Below, piece after piece: positions 43,228 through 52,041 of a DNA stretch of 64,000 nt. The stretch comes from Gulosibacter sediminis (GTDB lineage: Bacteria; Actinomycetota; Actinomycetes; Actinomycetales; Microbacteriaceae), in NCBI RefSeq assembly GCF_023370115.1, contig NZ_CP097160.1, forward strand, positions 2,542,001-2,606,000, given 5' to 3'. A program made the position numbers and the translations under genes. The notes under the pieces are model-generated. The model had not been told where the DNA came from and ran no database searches. It saw only the letters and a program-made list of their open reading frames with translations. Position 1 is the first letter of the stretch. Each line of letters begins with the position of its first letter.

Positions 43228-44732
43228 GCCGCGGGCTCCTTGGCATCGTGGGTGGCAAGGTGCATCACCGATTCCTGCGTCGCGTCCTCGCGCTCGAGTT
43301 CGCCGGTGAGCCGGCCCTCGCGCATGACGAGCACGCGGTCGGCCATGCCGAGCACCTCCGGCAGCTCGGACGAGATCATGAGCACGGCCATCCCCTGCCC
43401 CGCGAGCTCAGAGAGCAAGCGGTGCACTTCGGACTTCGTGCCGACGTCGATGCCGCGGGTGGGCTCGTCGATGATGAGCAGGTCGGGGTTGCGCGAGAGC
43501 CACTTCGCGAGCACGACCTTCTGCTGGTTACCGCCCGAGAGGGTCGAGGCGACCGTGTCGAGCGCGTTCGTCTTGACCTCGAGGCGGCTCGCCCAGATGG
43601 CGGCGGCGCGGTTCTCGATGCCGGTGGTGATGAGGCCCCACTTCGCGAGGCGGTTGCGCAGCGCGAGCGTGACGTTGCGGCCGACCGTGTCGTCGATCAC
43701 GAGGCCCTGGTAGCGGCGGTCCTCGGGCACGAGGGCGATGCCGGCGCGCATGGCAGCCGCGGGCGAGCTCTTCGGTAGGGTCTTCCCCTCGAAGCGCACC
43801 GAGCCGGTGCGGTAGGGGTCGACGCCGAACACGGCGCGGGCAACCTCGCTGCGGCCGGCGCCGACGAGGCCCGCGAGCGCGACGATCTCGCCGCGGCGTA
43901 CCTGGAACGAAATGTCGCTGAACACACCGGGCTGCGTGAGGCCGTCGACCTCGAGCAGCACCTCGCCGACCTCGGCGGGCTGCTTCGGGAACAGCTCGGT
44001 GACGTCGCGGCCGACCATGCGCTTCACGATCTGGTCGACCGTCGCGTCGGCGGTCGCCACCGTCTCGATGTAGGCGCCGTCGCGCATCACGGTGATCTGG
44101 TCGCAGAGCGCGAAGACCTCTTCGAAGCGGTGCGAGATGAAGATGAGGCCGCGACCCTCGTCGCGCAGGGCGCGGGCGATCGTGAACAGGCGGTCGACCT
44201 CGACGCCCGAGAGCGCCGCGGTGGGCTCGTCCATGATCAGCAGCTTCGCGTCGAGCGACACGGCCTTCGCGATCTCGATGACCTGCTGGTCGGCGATGGA
44301 GAGGCCCTCGGCGGGGCGGTCCGGGTCGATCTTCACGCCGAGGCGGGTGAAGAGGCGCTCGACCTCGTGGCGCATCTCGCGCGAGTCGATGCGGCCGAAG
44401 CGGCCAACGGGCTGGCGGCCCATGAAGATGTTCTCGGTGACCGAGAGGTCGGGGAACAGCGTCGGCTCCTGGTAGATGACCGCGATGCCGGCGTCCTTCG
44501 ACTGCGCCGTCGAGCTGAAGTCGACGTCTTCGCCGTCGAGGCGCAGCGTGCCCGAGTCGCGCTGGTAGAGGCCGGCGACGATCTTCACGAGGGTGGACTT
44601 ACCGGCACCGTTCTCGCCGACGAGCGCGTGGATTGACCCGCGGTCGACCTTGATGGTGCCCGAACGCAGCGCGACGACCGACCCGAAGGTCTTTCGCACG
44701 TCGCGGAGTTCTAGGACTGCAGGGGCGGACAT
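43224..44732 (-). CDS. rhaT: Rhamnose ABC transporter ATP-binding protein
   Basis: A 502-residue protein with two ABC ATPase domains in tandem. The first has Walker [10 protein letters not shown] (39-47), signature [12 protein letters not shown] and Walker [12 protein letters not shown]. The second has GLVGAGRSE (degenerate Walker A, usual for the family), signature [14 protein letters not shown] and [12 protein letters not shown]. It powers the RhaPQ channel. The ATG at 44732 follows GAGGACGGAG; it is the first gene of the operon, whose promoter and operator lie upstream. Confidence 0.92.
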   Translation of the reverse strand: MSAPAVLELRDVRKTFGSVVALRSGTIKVDRGSIHALVGENGAGKSTLVKIVAGLYQRDSGTLRLDGEDVDFSSTAQSKDAGIAVIYQEPTLFPDLSVTENIFMGRQPVGRFGRIDSREMRHEVERLFTRLGVKIDPDRPAEGLSIADQQVIEIAKAVSLDAKLLIMDEPTAALSGVEVDRLFTIARALRDEGRGLIFISHRFEEVFALCDQITVMRDGAYIETVATADATVDQIVKRMVGRDVTELFPKQPAEVGEVLLEVDGLTQPGVFSDISFQVRRGEIVALAGLVGAGRSEVARAVFGVDPYRTGSVRFEGKTLPKSSPAAAMRAGIALVPEDRRYQGLVIDDTVGRNVTLALRNRLAKWGLITTGIENRAAAIWASRLEVKTNALDTVASTLSGGNQQKVVLAKWLSRNPDLLIIDEPTRGIDVGTKSEVHRLLSELAGQGMAVLMISSELPEVLGMADRVLVMREGRLTGELEREDATQESVMHLATHDAKEPAA

Positions 44733-44833
44733 GCTCCGTCCTCTCATCGTTGCGAGGCTCACGCCATAGGGGTGGGATGCGGTCGGCGGGCACCGAACGC
44801 GGGCGGAAGTTTCAGGAGCCGCTTTGCTCGTTC

Positions 44834-44847
44834 TTGAAACGTTCCAA
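44834..44847. promoter_or_regulatory. LacI-type operator of the rhamnose operon
   Basis: TTGAAACGTTCCAA is a 14-bp palindrome around the central CG with one broken pair, the usual form of LacI-family operators. It lies 12 bases downstream of the rhamnose -10 element, so a bound repressor would block initiation or early elongation. Confidence 0.7.
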
Positions 44848-44859
44848 CCAATTGCTTTG

Positions 44860-44888
44860 AATTTATGACACCGCCGCCCGCATGTCAA
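44860..44888 (-). promoter_or_regulatory. Promoter of the rhamnose operon
   Basis: On the minus strand TTGACA (44883-44888) and TAAATT (44860-44865) are separated by exactly 17 bases, a near-consensus sigma-70-type promoter. Transcription would run into rhaT about 125 bases downstream, passing the LacI-type operator at 44834-44847. Confidence 0.75.
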
Positions 44889-44923
44889 GCAACTCATTCA
44901 TTTTGGATTCGGGCCAACTTGGA

Positions 44924-44956
44924 TATGATTCGGTTCAAAGAGTTCAAGGCGTTCAA
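44924..44956 (+). promoter_or_regulatory. Probable lacI promoter and three 9-bp direct repeats
   Basis: TATGAT at 44924-44929 is a good -10 for the LacI gene (a weak TTTTGG lies 17 bases upstream). GTTCAA then recurs at 44933, 44942 and 44951, exactly nine bases apart (GTTCAAAGA, GTTCAAGGC, GTTCAAGAC). The repeats lie in the 5' leader, about 75-100 bases before the start codon; their role is unknown. Confidence 0.5.
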
Positions 44957-45031
44957 GACTGGCGGTTCATCGGCGAATCCCAGCTCGGAGCACACACCGA
45001 ATCCGGCGCGGACTGAGAAGCGGAGGCACTC

Positions 45032-46030
45032 ATGGGCGTGAACATGCGCGACATCGCAACCGCCGCTGGCGTGAGCATGGGCACCGTCTCGAACGTGCTC
45101 AACCACCCCGAGCGGGTCTCGCCGAAGCTCGTCGAGCGCGTGCAATCGCACATCCTGCGCCTCGGCTACGTGCGCAACGACGCCGCCCGGCAGCTTCGCG
45201 CCGGCCGCAGCGACACCGTCGGCCTCGTCGTGCTCGACCTGCGCAACCCCTTCTTTACCGAGGTTGCGCGCGGTGCCGAGCTGCGCGGCGAGGAGCACGG
45301 GCTCAACCTCATGGTGACGAACAGCGACGACCGCACCTACCGCGAGCTCACGCACATCGACCGCTTCGAGGAGCAGCGGGTGCGCGGCCTGCTCATCACC
45401 CCGACCCCCGGCGGCATGGAGCGCCTCCACCGCGTGCGCGACAACGGCACGCCCGTCGTGCTCGTCGACCGCGAGTCGCGCGACCTCTCGTTCCCGTCGG
45501 TCTCGGTCGACGACGTCGCGGGCGGCTACCTCGCGACGAAGCACCTGCTCGACTCGGGCCGGCGCCACATCGCGTTCGTCGGCGGGCCGCTCTCGATTCG
45601 CCAGGTCGCCGACCGCCTCGAAGGCGCACAGAAGGCCGCCGCCGAGGTCACCGGTGCGACCGTCGAGTTCCTCGGCACCCCCGGCCTCACGGTCGACGCG
45701 GGGCGCGACATCGGCCGGATGATCTGCGAGCGCACCGAGGCAACGCGCCCCGACGGCGTGTTCTCGGCGAACGACCTGCTCGCCGTGGGCCTGCTGCAGG
45801 CGTTCGTGATGATCGGCAAGCTCGCGATTCCCGACGACATCGCGCTCGTCGGCTACGACGACATCGACTTCGCGGCCTCGACGGTGATTCCGCTCACCTC
45901 GGTGCGCCAGCCCGCCGAGGTCATCGGCGCGACGGCGGTCGACCTGCTCGTCGAGATCGCCGACAACCCCACGGGCACGCACGACCGCGTCGTGTTCCAG
46001 CCCGAGCTCGTCATCCGCGACACCGCGTAG
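45032..46030 (+). CDS. LacI-family repressor of the rhamnose operon
   Basis: A 332-residue LacI-type regulator. Residues 5-28 are the helix-turn-helix and hinge (MRDIATAAGVSMGTVSNVLN), followed by the periplasmic-binding-protein-like effector domain (TVGLVVLDLRNPFFTEVARG, DGVFSANDLLAVGLL, DDIALVGYDDIDFA). GGAGG precedes the ATG. It is divergent from the rhamnose transport and catabolic genes and so probably represses them in the absence of rhamnose or a pathway intermediate, through TTGAAACGTTCCAA-like sites. Confidence 0.92.
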   Translation: MGVNMRDIATAAGVSMGTVSNVLNHPERVSPKLVERVQSHILRLGYVRNDAARQLRAGRSDTVGLVVLDLRNPFFTEVARGAELRGEEHGLNLMVTNSDDRTYRELTHIDRFEEQRVRGLLITPTPGGMERLHRVRDNGTPVVLVDRESRDLSFPSVSVDDVAGGYLATKHLLDSGRRHIAFVGGPLSIRQVADRLEGAQKAAAEVTGATVEFLGTPGLTVDAGRDIGRMICERTEATRPDGVFSANDLLAVGLLQAFVMIGKLAIPDDIALVGYDDIDFAASTVIPLTSVRQPAEVIGATAVDLLVEIADNPTGTHDRVVFQPELVIRDTA

Positions 46031-46098
46031 CCCGCCCGCGCATCCCGGGGTGGTTCAGCGCATCCCGGCCCCGCCCATTCCTGCCCCGCGCATCCCTG

Positions 46099-47040
46099 CT
46101 AAGGCGCGAGCAACAGCCCGATCACGAGAATCGCTGGGAACGCGAGCAGCGAGGTCGCGAAGGTGATGTCGCGTACCGCGAGCGTGGGCAGCTTGAACTG
46201 CGTCGAGAACAGGAACACGTTCTGGGCCGTCGGCAGCGCCGCCATCACGACGACGCCAAAGAGATCAATGCCCTCGAGACCGAAGACGAAGTGACCGACG
46301 GCCCAGGCGACCACCGGCAGCACCGCGAGCTTCACGAGCGTGCCGAGCACCACATCCGCGAGAATCTCGCGCGTGCGGAACGGCGTCTGCCCGATCAGGC
46401 TCATGCCGAACATCATGAGCAACAGAGGCACGGATGCGTGACCCAGCATGTCGAGCGGCTCCCAGATCACCGCGGGCACCTGCCATTGCGAGAGCGAAGG
46501 TACGGCGCCGATGAGCGCGCCGATCGTCACCGGGTTCGCGACGGACTTCAGGATGAGCTTGCCCGTCGAGGTGTCGCCCGGCTGCGCGCTGCGCGAAATG
46601 AACGAGAAGATCGTGAGGTAGACCGGCGCGATGATGAGCAGCTGCGACGCGAGCACCGAGATCGCCGGCACGGCGCTCGACACCGAGAACAGCGCGATCG
46701 GCAGACCAATATTGCCGGCATTCGCGTAGGCCGAGGCCATCGACGCGGGCACCGCCTCGACCACCTTGCGGCGCAGCACGAAGCGGGAGATAAGGAAGAA
46801 CAGCCCCGCGCCGGCGAAGGCGCTGATGAGCGCGACCGGCACGAACACCCCGACGACCTGACGTAGGTCGGTCTCGGCGAGCAGCACGACCATGAGGATC
46901 GGGTTCGAGACGTAATAGATCGTCGGCGAGAGCCCCTCTTGGATCTTCGTACTGACCTGTTTTGGCAGCGAGAGCCGCACGATGATGCCGATGACGATGA
47001 GCACGAGCACCACGCCGAAGCCCATCAGGACGCCTTCCAC
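46099..47040 (-). CDS. AEC (auxin efflux carrier)-family transporter
   Basis: A 313-residue membrane protein of about ten helices. YANAGNIGLPIALFSVSSAV in the first half and PTAQNVFLFSTQF in the second are the crossover motifs of the AEC/bile-acid:sodium-symporter-like fold. Bacterial members carry organic acids such as malate or malonate. A 15-bp terminator lies upstream, between it and gudD, so it is probably transcribed separately. The link to glucarate metabolism is only by position. Confidence 0.88.
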   Translation of the reverse strand: MEGVLMGFGVVLVLIVIGIIVRLSLPKQVSTKIQEGLSPTIYYVSNPILMVVLLAETDLRQVVGVFVPVALISAFAGAGLFFLISRFVLRRKVVEAVPASMASAYANAGNIGLPIALFSVSSAVPAISVLASQLLIIAPVYLTIFSFISRSAQPGDTSTGKLILKSVANPVTIGALIGAVPSLSQWQVPAVIWEPLDMLGHASVPLLLMMFGMSLIGQTPFRTREILADVVLGTLVKLAVLPVVAWAVGHFVFGLEGIDLFGVVVMAALPTAQNVFLFSTQFKLPTLAVRDITFATSLLAFPAILVIGLLLAP

Positions 47041-47062
47041 GGTGTCTCCTCCCGTAAATCAG

Positions 47063-47095
47063 GCGAAGGCGGCCCGAGGTTCGGGCCGCCTTCGC
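47063..47095 (-). terminator. Terminator after gudD
   Basis: GCGAAGGCGGCCCGA and TCGGGCCGCCTTCGC form a perfect 15-bp stem around a GGT loop, 20 bases after the gudD stop codon. It separates the glucarate genes from the AEC transporter gene on the same strand. Confidence 0.85.
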
Positions 47096-47115
47096 GGTCG
47101 CACTGCTTGCCGGTG

Positions 47116-48438
47116 CTAGCGCACGAGGCAGGGGCTCTTCGGGTCGAACGACCAGCCCTCGATAAGGTACTGCATGCCGATCGCGTCGTCGCGCGAGCCG
47201 AGGCCGTGCTGCACGTAGAGCTCGTGCGCCTCCTGCAGGCGGTCACGGTCGAGCTCGATGCCGAGGCCGGCCTTGTTCGGCACGGCGATCTCGCCGCCGC
47301 GAATCTCGAGCGGCTGCTTCGTCAGGCCCTGGCCGTCCTGCCAGATCCAGTGCGTGTCGAGCGCGGTGATCTCGCCGGGCGCCGCGGCGCCGACCTGGGT
47401 GAACATCGCGAGCGAGATGTCGAAGTGGTTGTTCGAGTGCGAACCCCACGTGAGGTCGAAGTCGTGGCAGAGCTGCGCGACACGGGTCGAGCCCGCCATC
47501 GTCCAGAAGTGCGGGTCGGCGAGCGGGATGTCGACGGCGTTGGTGCGCACGGCGTGCGACATCTCGCGCCAGTCGGTCGCGATCATGTTCGTCGCGGTGC
47601 GCAGGCCGGTGCGGCGCTTGAACTCCGACATCACCTCGCGGCCCGAGAAGCGGCCCTCGGCCCCGACCGGGTCTTCGGCGTATGCGAGCACGGGGCGCAG
47701 GCGGTCGGCGAGCTTGACGGCGTCGTCGAGCAGCCAGCCGCCGTTCGGGTCGAGCGTGATGCGGGCGTCGGGGAACGCCTCCTTGAGCGCGGTGACCGCG
47801 TCGGCCTCCGAGTTGCCGTCGAGCACGCCGCCCTTGAGCTTGAAGTCCTTGAAGCCGTAGCGGTTCGCCGCCGCCTTCGCGAGGGCGACGATGCCGTCCG
47901 GGTCCATCGCCTCTTCGCGGCGCAGGCGGAACCACTCGTCGCTCGCATCTTGCTCGCGCAGGTAGCCGAGGTCGGTGCGGTCGGGGTCGGCGACGTAGAA
48001 GAGGTAGCCGAGCATCGGCACGCTCGAGCGGTGCTGGCCGCCGAGCAGCTCGGCGACGGTGATGCCGAGGAACTGCGCGTGCACGTCGAGCAGGGCCGAC
48101 TCGAGGCCAGTGACGGCGTGCACCGTGGTGCGCAGATCGAAGGTCTGCAGGCCGCGGCCGCCCGCGTCGCGGTCGGAGAAGCGCTCGCCGACCTCGCGCA
48201 GCAGGGTGCGGAACTGCGCGACCGGCTTGCCGATGAGCTCAGCCCCCGCCTCCTCGATCGTCTTGCGAATCGGCTCGCCGCCCGGCACCTCGCCGAGGCC
48301 CTCGCGACCGTCGGAGTCGGTCACGATCACGACGTTGCGGGTGAAGAACGGGCCGTGCGCGCCGGAAAGGTTCAGCAGCATCGAGTCGTGGCCGGCAACC
48401 GGCACAACCTCGACCTTGTCGATCGTCACATTGCTCAT
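47116..48438 (-). CDS. gudD: D-glucarate dehydratase
   Basis: A 440-residue enolase-superfamily enzyme that dehydrates D-glucarate (or L-idarate) to 5-dehydro-4-deoxyglucarate. [17 protein letters not shown] carries the KxK base, [27 protein letters not shown] and [10 protein letters not shown] the metal and substrate residues, and [14 protein letters not shown] the catalytic histidine. An AAAGGAG site precedes the ATG at 48438. It follows the GntP permease gene by 62 bases. The later enzymes (KDG dehydratase and dehydrogenase) are not in the window. Confidence 0.93.
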   Translation of the reverse strand: MSNVTIDKVEVVPVAGHDSMLLNLSGAHGPFFTRNVVIVTDSDGREGLGEVPGGEPIRKTIEEAGAELIGKPVAQFRTLLREVGERFSDRDAGGRGLQTFDLRTTVHAVTGLESALLDVHAQFLGITVAELLGGQHRSSVPMLGYLFYVADPDRTDLGYLREQDASDEWFRLRREEAMDPDGIVALAKAAANRYGFKDFKLKGGVLDGNSEADAVTALKEAFPDARITLDPNGGWLLDDAVKLADRLRPVLAYAEDPVGAEGRFSGREVMSEFKRRTGLRTATNMIATDWREMSHAVRTNAVDIPLADPHFWTMAGSTRVAQLCHDFDLTWGSHSNNHFDISLAMFTQVGAAAPGEITALDTHWIWQDGQGLTKQPLEIRGGEIAVPNKAGLGIELDRDRLQEAHELYVQHGLGSRDDAIGMQYLIEGWSFDPKSPCLVR

Positions 48439-48500
48439 GGGGGATTCTCCTTTGAAATCTGGCGCGCACGAGGTTCGGCCGGGCGCAGCCGCGGGGTTGG

Positions 48501-49862
48501 TTACGCCGTGATGAAGGTGCTGAGGATAAGCACGCCGATGATGCCGAGCACGGCAAGCGTCGTCGTGTACGTGGTGCGCACCTTGATGGCGTCGCTCACG
48601 CTGAGGTTGAAGTATTCCTTGAACATCCAGAACCCAGGGTCGTTCACGTGGCTGAACGCAATCGAACCGCAGGCGGTGGCGAGCACCATGAGTTCTGGCG
48701 AGACACCGCTGACCGCCACGAGGGGCGCGGCGATGCCGGCCGCGGTCGACACGGCCACCGTGGCCGAGCCGAGCGCGATGCGGAGGATGGCCGCGATGAG
48801 CCAGGCGAGGATGAGCGGGTTGAGGTCCCAACCACCGGCCGTGTCGGCGATGTAGTCCGAGATGCCCGCCGAAGTGAGCACCTCCTTGAACGCGCCACCG
48901 GCACCGATGACGAGAAGGATCATCGCCATCGCCTTGGCCGCCGAGGCCATCGAGGTCGCGACGTCCTTGAGCGAGCGGCCGTTCAACGGGCCGAAGACGA
49001 TGATCGCGAGGAGCAGCGTGATGAGCAGGGCGATCGGCGTCGAACCGATGAACTTGAGCGTGCTGACGAGTGCCTCGGAGCTCGGTTCGGTCATGACGAT
49101 GACCTCGGAGCCGGCGATGAGGATGATCGGGAAGATCGCGACGGCGAACGAGGCCCAGCGCGAGGGCAGCTCTTCGTCGGTGAACTCCTTGTCGGAGACG
49201 AGGCCCTCGGGGATCGACGGGTTGATCTTGCGCACGAACGGCAGGCGCGGCCACACCATGGCGACGAGCACACCAGCGGGAATTGCGATGAGCAGGCCGT
49301 AGGCGAGGGTGAGGCCGACGGAGGCGTCGTACATGCCGGCGACCGCGGTCGGGCCGGGGTGCGGGGGCAGGAACGAGTGCATCGTCGACAGCGAGATCGA
49401 CATCGGCAGACCGACCCAGAGCAGGTTCACCTTGGTCGCGCGGGCGAGCGTGAAGGCGACGGGCACGACGATGACGAACGCGACCTCGTAGAACATGGTC
49501 ACACCGATGAGCATCGACGAGATGACCATCGCCCACTGCACGCCCTTCGGGCCGAACGCGTTGAGAATCGCCATGGCGATGCGCTGTGCCGCACCCGCGT
49601 CGCCCATGACGCGACCGATCATCGCGCCGAGGCCGATCACGATGGCGGTGCCACCGAGCTGACTGCCGAGACCGTCTTCCAGCAGGCCGGGGATATCGCC
49701 GAGCCCAAGCGGCTCGCCATCGGCCATCAAGTTGCCGGTCGCGACGCCCCAGAGGGCGACGAGCACGGCGACGATCATGAGTGCGATGAAGCCGTTCAGC
49801 TTGAACTTCATCATCAACACGAGCAGCAGCAAGACTGCGATTCCAACGATTACTAGGGGCAA
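48501..49862 (-). CDS. GntP-family permease, probable glucarate importer
   Basis: A 453-residue permease with twelve or more hydrophobic helices and the GntP signatures [20 protein letters not shown] and [21 protein letters not shown] placed the start at TTG 49862 (residues [16 protein letters not shown] when initiated), preceded by GGAGAT, because earlier in-frame codons are unlike the family and give a basic, non-hydrophobic head. With gudD directly downstream it most likely imports glucarate or gluconate-like acids. Confidence 0.85.
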   Translation of the reverse strand: MPLVIVGIAVLLLLVLMMKFKLNGFIALMIVAVLVALWGVATGNLMADGEPLGLGDIPGLLEDGLGSQLGGTAIVIGLGAMIGRVMGDAGAAQRIAMAILNAFGPKGVQWAMVISSMLIGVTMFYEVAFVIVVPVAFTLARATKVNLLWVGLPMSISLSTMHSFLPPHPGPTAVAGMYDASVGLTLAYGLLIAIPAGVLVAMVWPRLPFVRKINPSIPEGLVSDKEFTDEELPSRWASFAVAIFPIILIAGSEVIVMTEPSSEALVSTLKFIGSTPIALLITLLLAIIVFGPLNGRSLKDVATSMASAAKAMAMILLVIGAGGAFKEVLTSAGISDYIADTAGGWDLNPLILAWLIAAILRIALGSATVAVSTAAGIAAPLVAVSGVSPELMVLATACGSIAFSHVNDPGFWMFKEYFNLSVSDAIKVRTTYTTTLAVLGIIGVLILSTFITA

Positions 49863-49906
49863 GTCGCATCTCCATCGGTGCGGTACGGGGCTTATTTTGC
49901 GGGGCT

Positions 49907-50001
49907 GTGGCAATCGTTGCCACGGTGTCGAAAAACGACTTCGCTCACAGTAAGACCGCGGAATCATTTCCGTCCAAGACTCGAAATGCATGTATTCATG
50001 C
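49907..50001. promoter_or_regulatory. Three inverted repeats upstream of the glucarate operon
   Basis: GTGGCAA-TCG-TTGCCAC (49907-49923), CGGAA-TCAT-TTCCG (49959-49972) and GCATG-TATT-CATGC (49988-50001) are all perfect. They lie 45 to 140 bases before the GntP start. At least one is probably an operator for a sugar-acid regulator, but no regulator gene is adjacent, so the controlling protein lies elsewhere. Confidence 0.45.
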
Positions 50002-50041
50002 CGGGAGAGTATCGATGGCCGAAACGGTGCACTTTGCGCGG

Positions 50042-50284
50042 CTACGCGTCGCGCGACATTTGCACGACGCCCGCGAGGACGACGGCGAGTAGGCCCGCGA
50101 GCCCAACCCAGAGCAGCCAGGTGACGGCGCCGTTGAGCAGCACGGCCTGAAGCACCGCGAAGAAGATGAACTGCAGCGGCACGAGCAGCCAGACGAGCAT
50201 CCGTTCGCCCTCGCGGTAGAGCCGCGCGACATTCTCATTGGTGACCGGCACCGGGTAGTTAAAGAGGCGCGGGTGCCGCGACAT
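50042..50284 (-). CDS. Small two-helix membrane protein of unknown function
   Basis: An 80-residue protein with two hydrophobic helices (MLVWLLVPLQFIFFAVLQAVLL and VTWLLWVGLAGLLAVVLAGVV) after a polar N-terminus of about 28 residues. I do not recognise a family. The perfect inverted repeat ATGGTGG-TG-CCACCAT at 50283-50298 covers its start codon, so an operator or RNA hairpin could control it. It is divergent from the acidic-protein gene at 50396. Coding status rests on the hydrophobic pattern and is moderate. Confidence 0.5.
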   Translation of the reverse strand: MSRHPRLFNYPVPVTNENVARLYREGERMLVWLLVPLQFIFFAVLQAVLLNGAVTWLLWVGLAGLLAVVLAGVVQMSRDA

Positions 50285-50395
50285 GGTGGTGCCACCATAT
50301 CGGGGCTGGTAGCTGGGCAGGCGGCGGTGCCGACGCGCGGCCCGCGGACACCTGCGCCCAATAGGATTGGCGCAAGGCTCAGGAAGGACCCCCCA

Positions 50396-50953
50396 ATGAC
50401 TGAACCCACCGTCGCCGGCGCGCTGTCGGCCGCCGCCGATCAGGAGCTGCTCGAGTTCGTGCGCCTGTGCGCCGACTTCGACTGGCGCAACTCAGAGATT
50501 CAGACTCGTCGAGTGCTGCGCGAGCAGCTCGGCTGGCGCGGTGGCGCCGAGGAGGACGAGATGGTGACCCCGTCGGGTGCCGTCGCGCAGATCCTCGGCG
50601 ACGACGCGCAGACCGACTCGGTGTCGCTCGACCACACCGACTGGCAGGAAGATCTGCCGGAGGAGATTGACGACGACCACCCCATCTCGATTCGCTTCGA
50701 CGAGCTCGCCGCGGTGTTTGACGACGAGTTCGACACGGTCGCAGTCGAGGGCACGACCTTCGACGGCGAGCTGGGCCTGTTCTGGATGCACGAGGACGGT
50801 ACCCGCATCTGGCTCACCGACTACTCGGTCGTCGTGGTCTCGCCGTCGCTCGCGTCGGCCGAGGACTACCTCGAGGACAACCCCGAGGCGTTCGACGAGT
50901 TGCTTGACTACGACGGCGACGACGAGCCCGGCGTGAGCTTCCTGCGCCCGTGA
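50396..50953 (+). CDS. Acidic protein of unknown function
   Basis: A 185-residue strongly acidic protein (long runs of Asp and Glu, for example EDLPEEIDDDHP and EDNPEAFDELLDYDGDDEPG). No signal peptide or membrane helix. AGGAAGGA precedes the ATG at 50396. It resembles in character the small acidic proteins that accompany other actinobacterial genes, but I recognise no family. The GNAT-SRPBCC gene follows 18 bases downstream on the same strand. Confidence 0.7.
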   Translation: MTEPTVAGALSAAADQELLEFVRLCADFDWRNSEIQTRRVLREQLGWRGGAEEDEMVTPSGAVAQILGDDAQTDSVSLDHTDWQEDLPEEIDDDHPISIRFDELAAVFDDEFDTVAVEGTTFDGELGLFWMHEDGTRIWLTDYSVVVVSPSLASAEDYLEDNPEAFDELLDYDGDDEPGVSFLRP

Positions 50954-50971
50954 TTCGATAGCGGTCTTCTC

Positions 50972-51961
50972 ATGCAGGTCACGATCACGTCCCTCGAAAT
51001 GCTCGCGCCACCGGCTGCGGTGCCACGCGTCGTGCCAGCCGACGTGCGCATCGACCGGGCTGTTGAGGTGTCGCCCGAGTTCGCGCGGTACTTGTATGGC
51101 CTGGTGGGCGGGCCGTGGCACTGGACCGACCGGCTTGGTTGGACGCGCGAACAGTGGGCAGAGGAGCTCGCGGTGCCGGGCACCGAGTTCTTGGTGCTCG
51201 TCGGCGACGGCCAGCCGCTCGGGTATGTGCACCTGCAGCCGCAGCCCCGCGGGGCGGATGCGCAGGTCGAGGTGCGGTACTTTGGCCTCGCCGAGGGTGC
51301 GATCGGTCGCGGGCTCGGTGGGCTGCTGCTCGAGCACGCCGTTGCGGCGGCGTGGACGCTGGGTGAACGCTTCGATCTGCCGGCCGTGACACGGGTCTGG
51401 GTGCACACCTGCTCGCTCGACGGGCCGGCGGCGCTCGCAAATTATCGGGCGCGAGGCTTTGTCGATTGCGGCATCGAGACCGAGGAGCAGGTGGTGGCGG
51501 ATGCGCCGCTCGGCTCCTGGCGTTCGCTCGGCGGCCCGGTCGCCGGCCGCCGCGAGAGCCGGCACCTCAGCGAGATCGTACACGCGAGCCCGCGCGCGGT
51601 CTGGAGCTTCGCATCCGACCCCGACAATCTGCCGCGCTGGGCGGCCGGGCTCGCGCAGGCGCCGGTGCGCCGCCGCGGCGAGCAGCTCGTCGTCGATTCC
51701 CCCATGGGCGAGGTGACCGTCGAGTTCGTCGGCACGAACGATCTCGGCGTGCTCGACCACGTCGTGACCCTGCCAAGCGGCGAGGCCGTGCTCAACCCGG
51801 TGCGCGTGCTCGAGCATCCGGTCGGCGCCGAGCTCGTGTTCACGGTGCGCCAGCGCGACATGACCCTCGCCGAGTTCGACCGCGACTGCGCGGCCGTCGC
51901 GGCCGACCTCGCCCGCCTCCGCACCCTCGTTGAGTCTGCCGCCGCCGCTGCCACCCACTGA
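50972..51961 (+). CDS. GNAT acetyltransferase fused to an SRPBCC/polyketide-cyclase-like domain
   Basis: A 329-residue two-domain protein. Residues about 25-180 are a GNAT domain (HLQPQPRG, VEVRYFGLAEGAIGRGLGGLLLEHAV as the acetyl-CoA loop, and LDGPAALANYRARGF). Residues about 192-325 (LSEIVHASPRAVWSFASDPDNLPRWAAGL, then strands VTVEFVGTNDLGVLDHVVTL) form an SRPBCC ligand-binding domain. Each half is normal in length, and no stop or shift separates them. Substrate unknown. The 55-bp palindromic repeat begins at its stop codon. Confidence 0.82.
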   Translation: MQVTITSLEMLAPPAAVPRVVPADVRIDRAVEVSPEFARYLYGLVGGPWHWTDRLGWTREQWAEELAVPGTEFLVLVGDGQPLGYVHLQPQPRGADAQVEVRYFGLAEGAIGRGLGGLLLEHAVAAAWTLGERFDLPAVTRVWVHTCSLDGPAALANYRARGFVDCGIETEEQVVADAPLGSWRSLGGPVAGRRESRHLSEIVHASPRAVWSFASDPDNLPRWAAGLAQAPVRRRGEQLVVDSPMGEVTVEFVGTNDLGVLDHVVTLPSGEAVLNPVRVLEHPVGAELVFTVRQRDMTLAEFDRDCAAVAADLARLRTLVESAAAAATH

Positions 51962-52016
51962 CGCAGTGTTCTACGATCGATGCACTTACAACCGCATCCC
52001 CTCTAGAAAACCGCAC
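51962..52016. repeat. 55-bp palindromic intergenic repeat, copy B
   Basis: Related to the copy at 18118-18172, with identical length and 42 of 55 matching bases, including ACGATCGATGC in the middle and CTAGAAAAC near the end. The ends GCAGTGTTC and GAAAACCGC pair imperfectly. It directly follows the stop codon of a + gene and precedes the 3' end of a - gene, the same convergent setting as copy A. Confidence 0.65.
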
Positions 52017-52041
52017 GGGCACGGATGCGCCGGGTCGCGAA

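Noticed and set aside
46038-46096. Three copies of GCGCATCCC at 20- and 30-base spacing between lacI and the AEC gene
   Set aside because: The word contains GCATCC, which is common everywhere in this window, so three copies in 60 bases is weak evidence of a separate element. No inverted repeat accompanies them.
47116-49923. A 935-codon minus-strand frame joining gudD with upstream DNA
   Set aside because: Only its 3' 440 codons (gudD) have a family match and a ribosome binding site. The upstream part is the shadow of the GntP gene in another frame.
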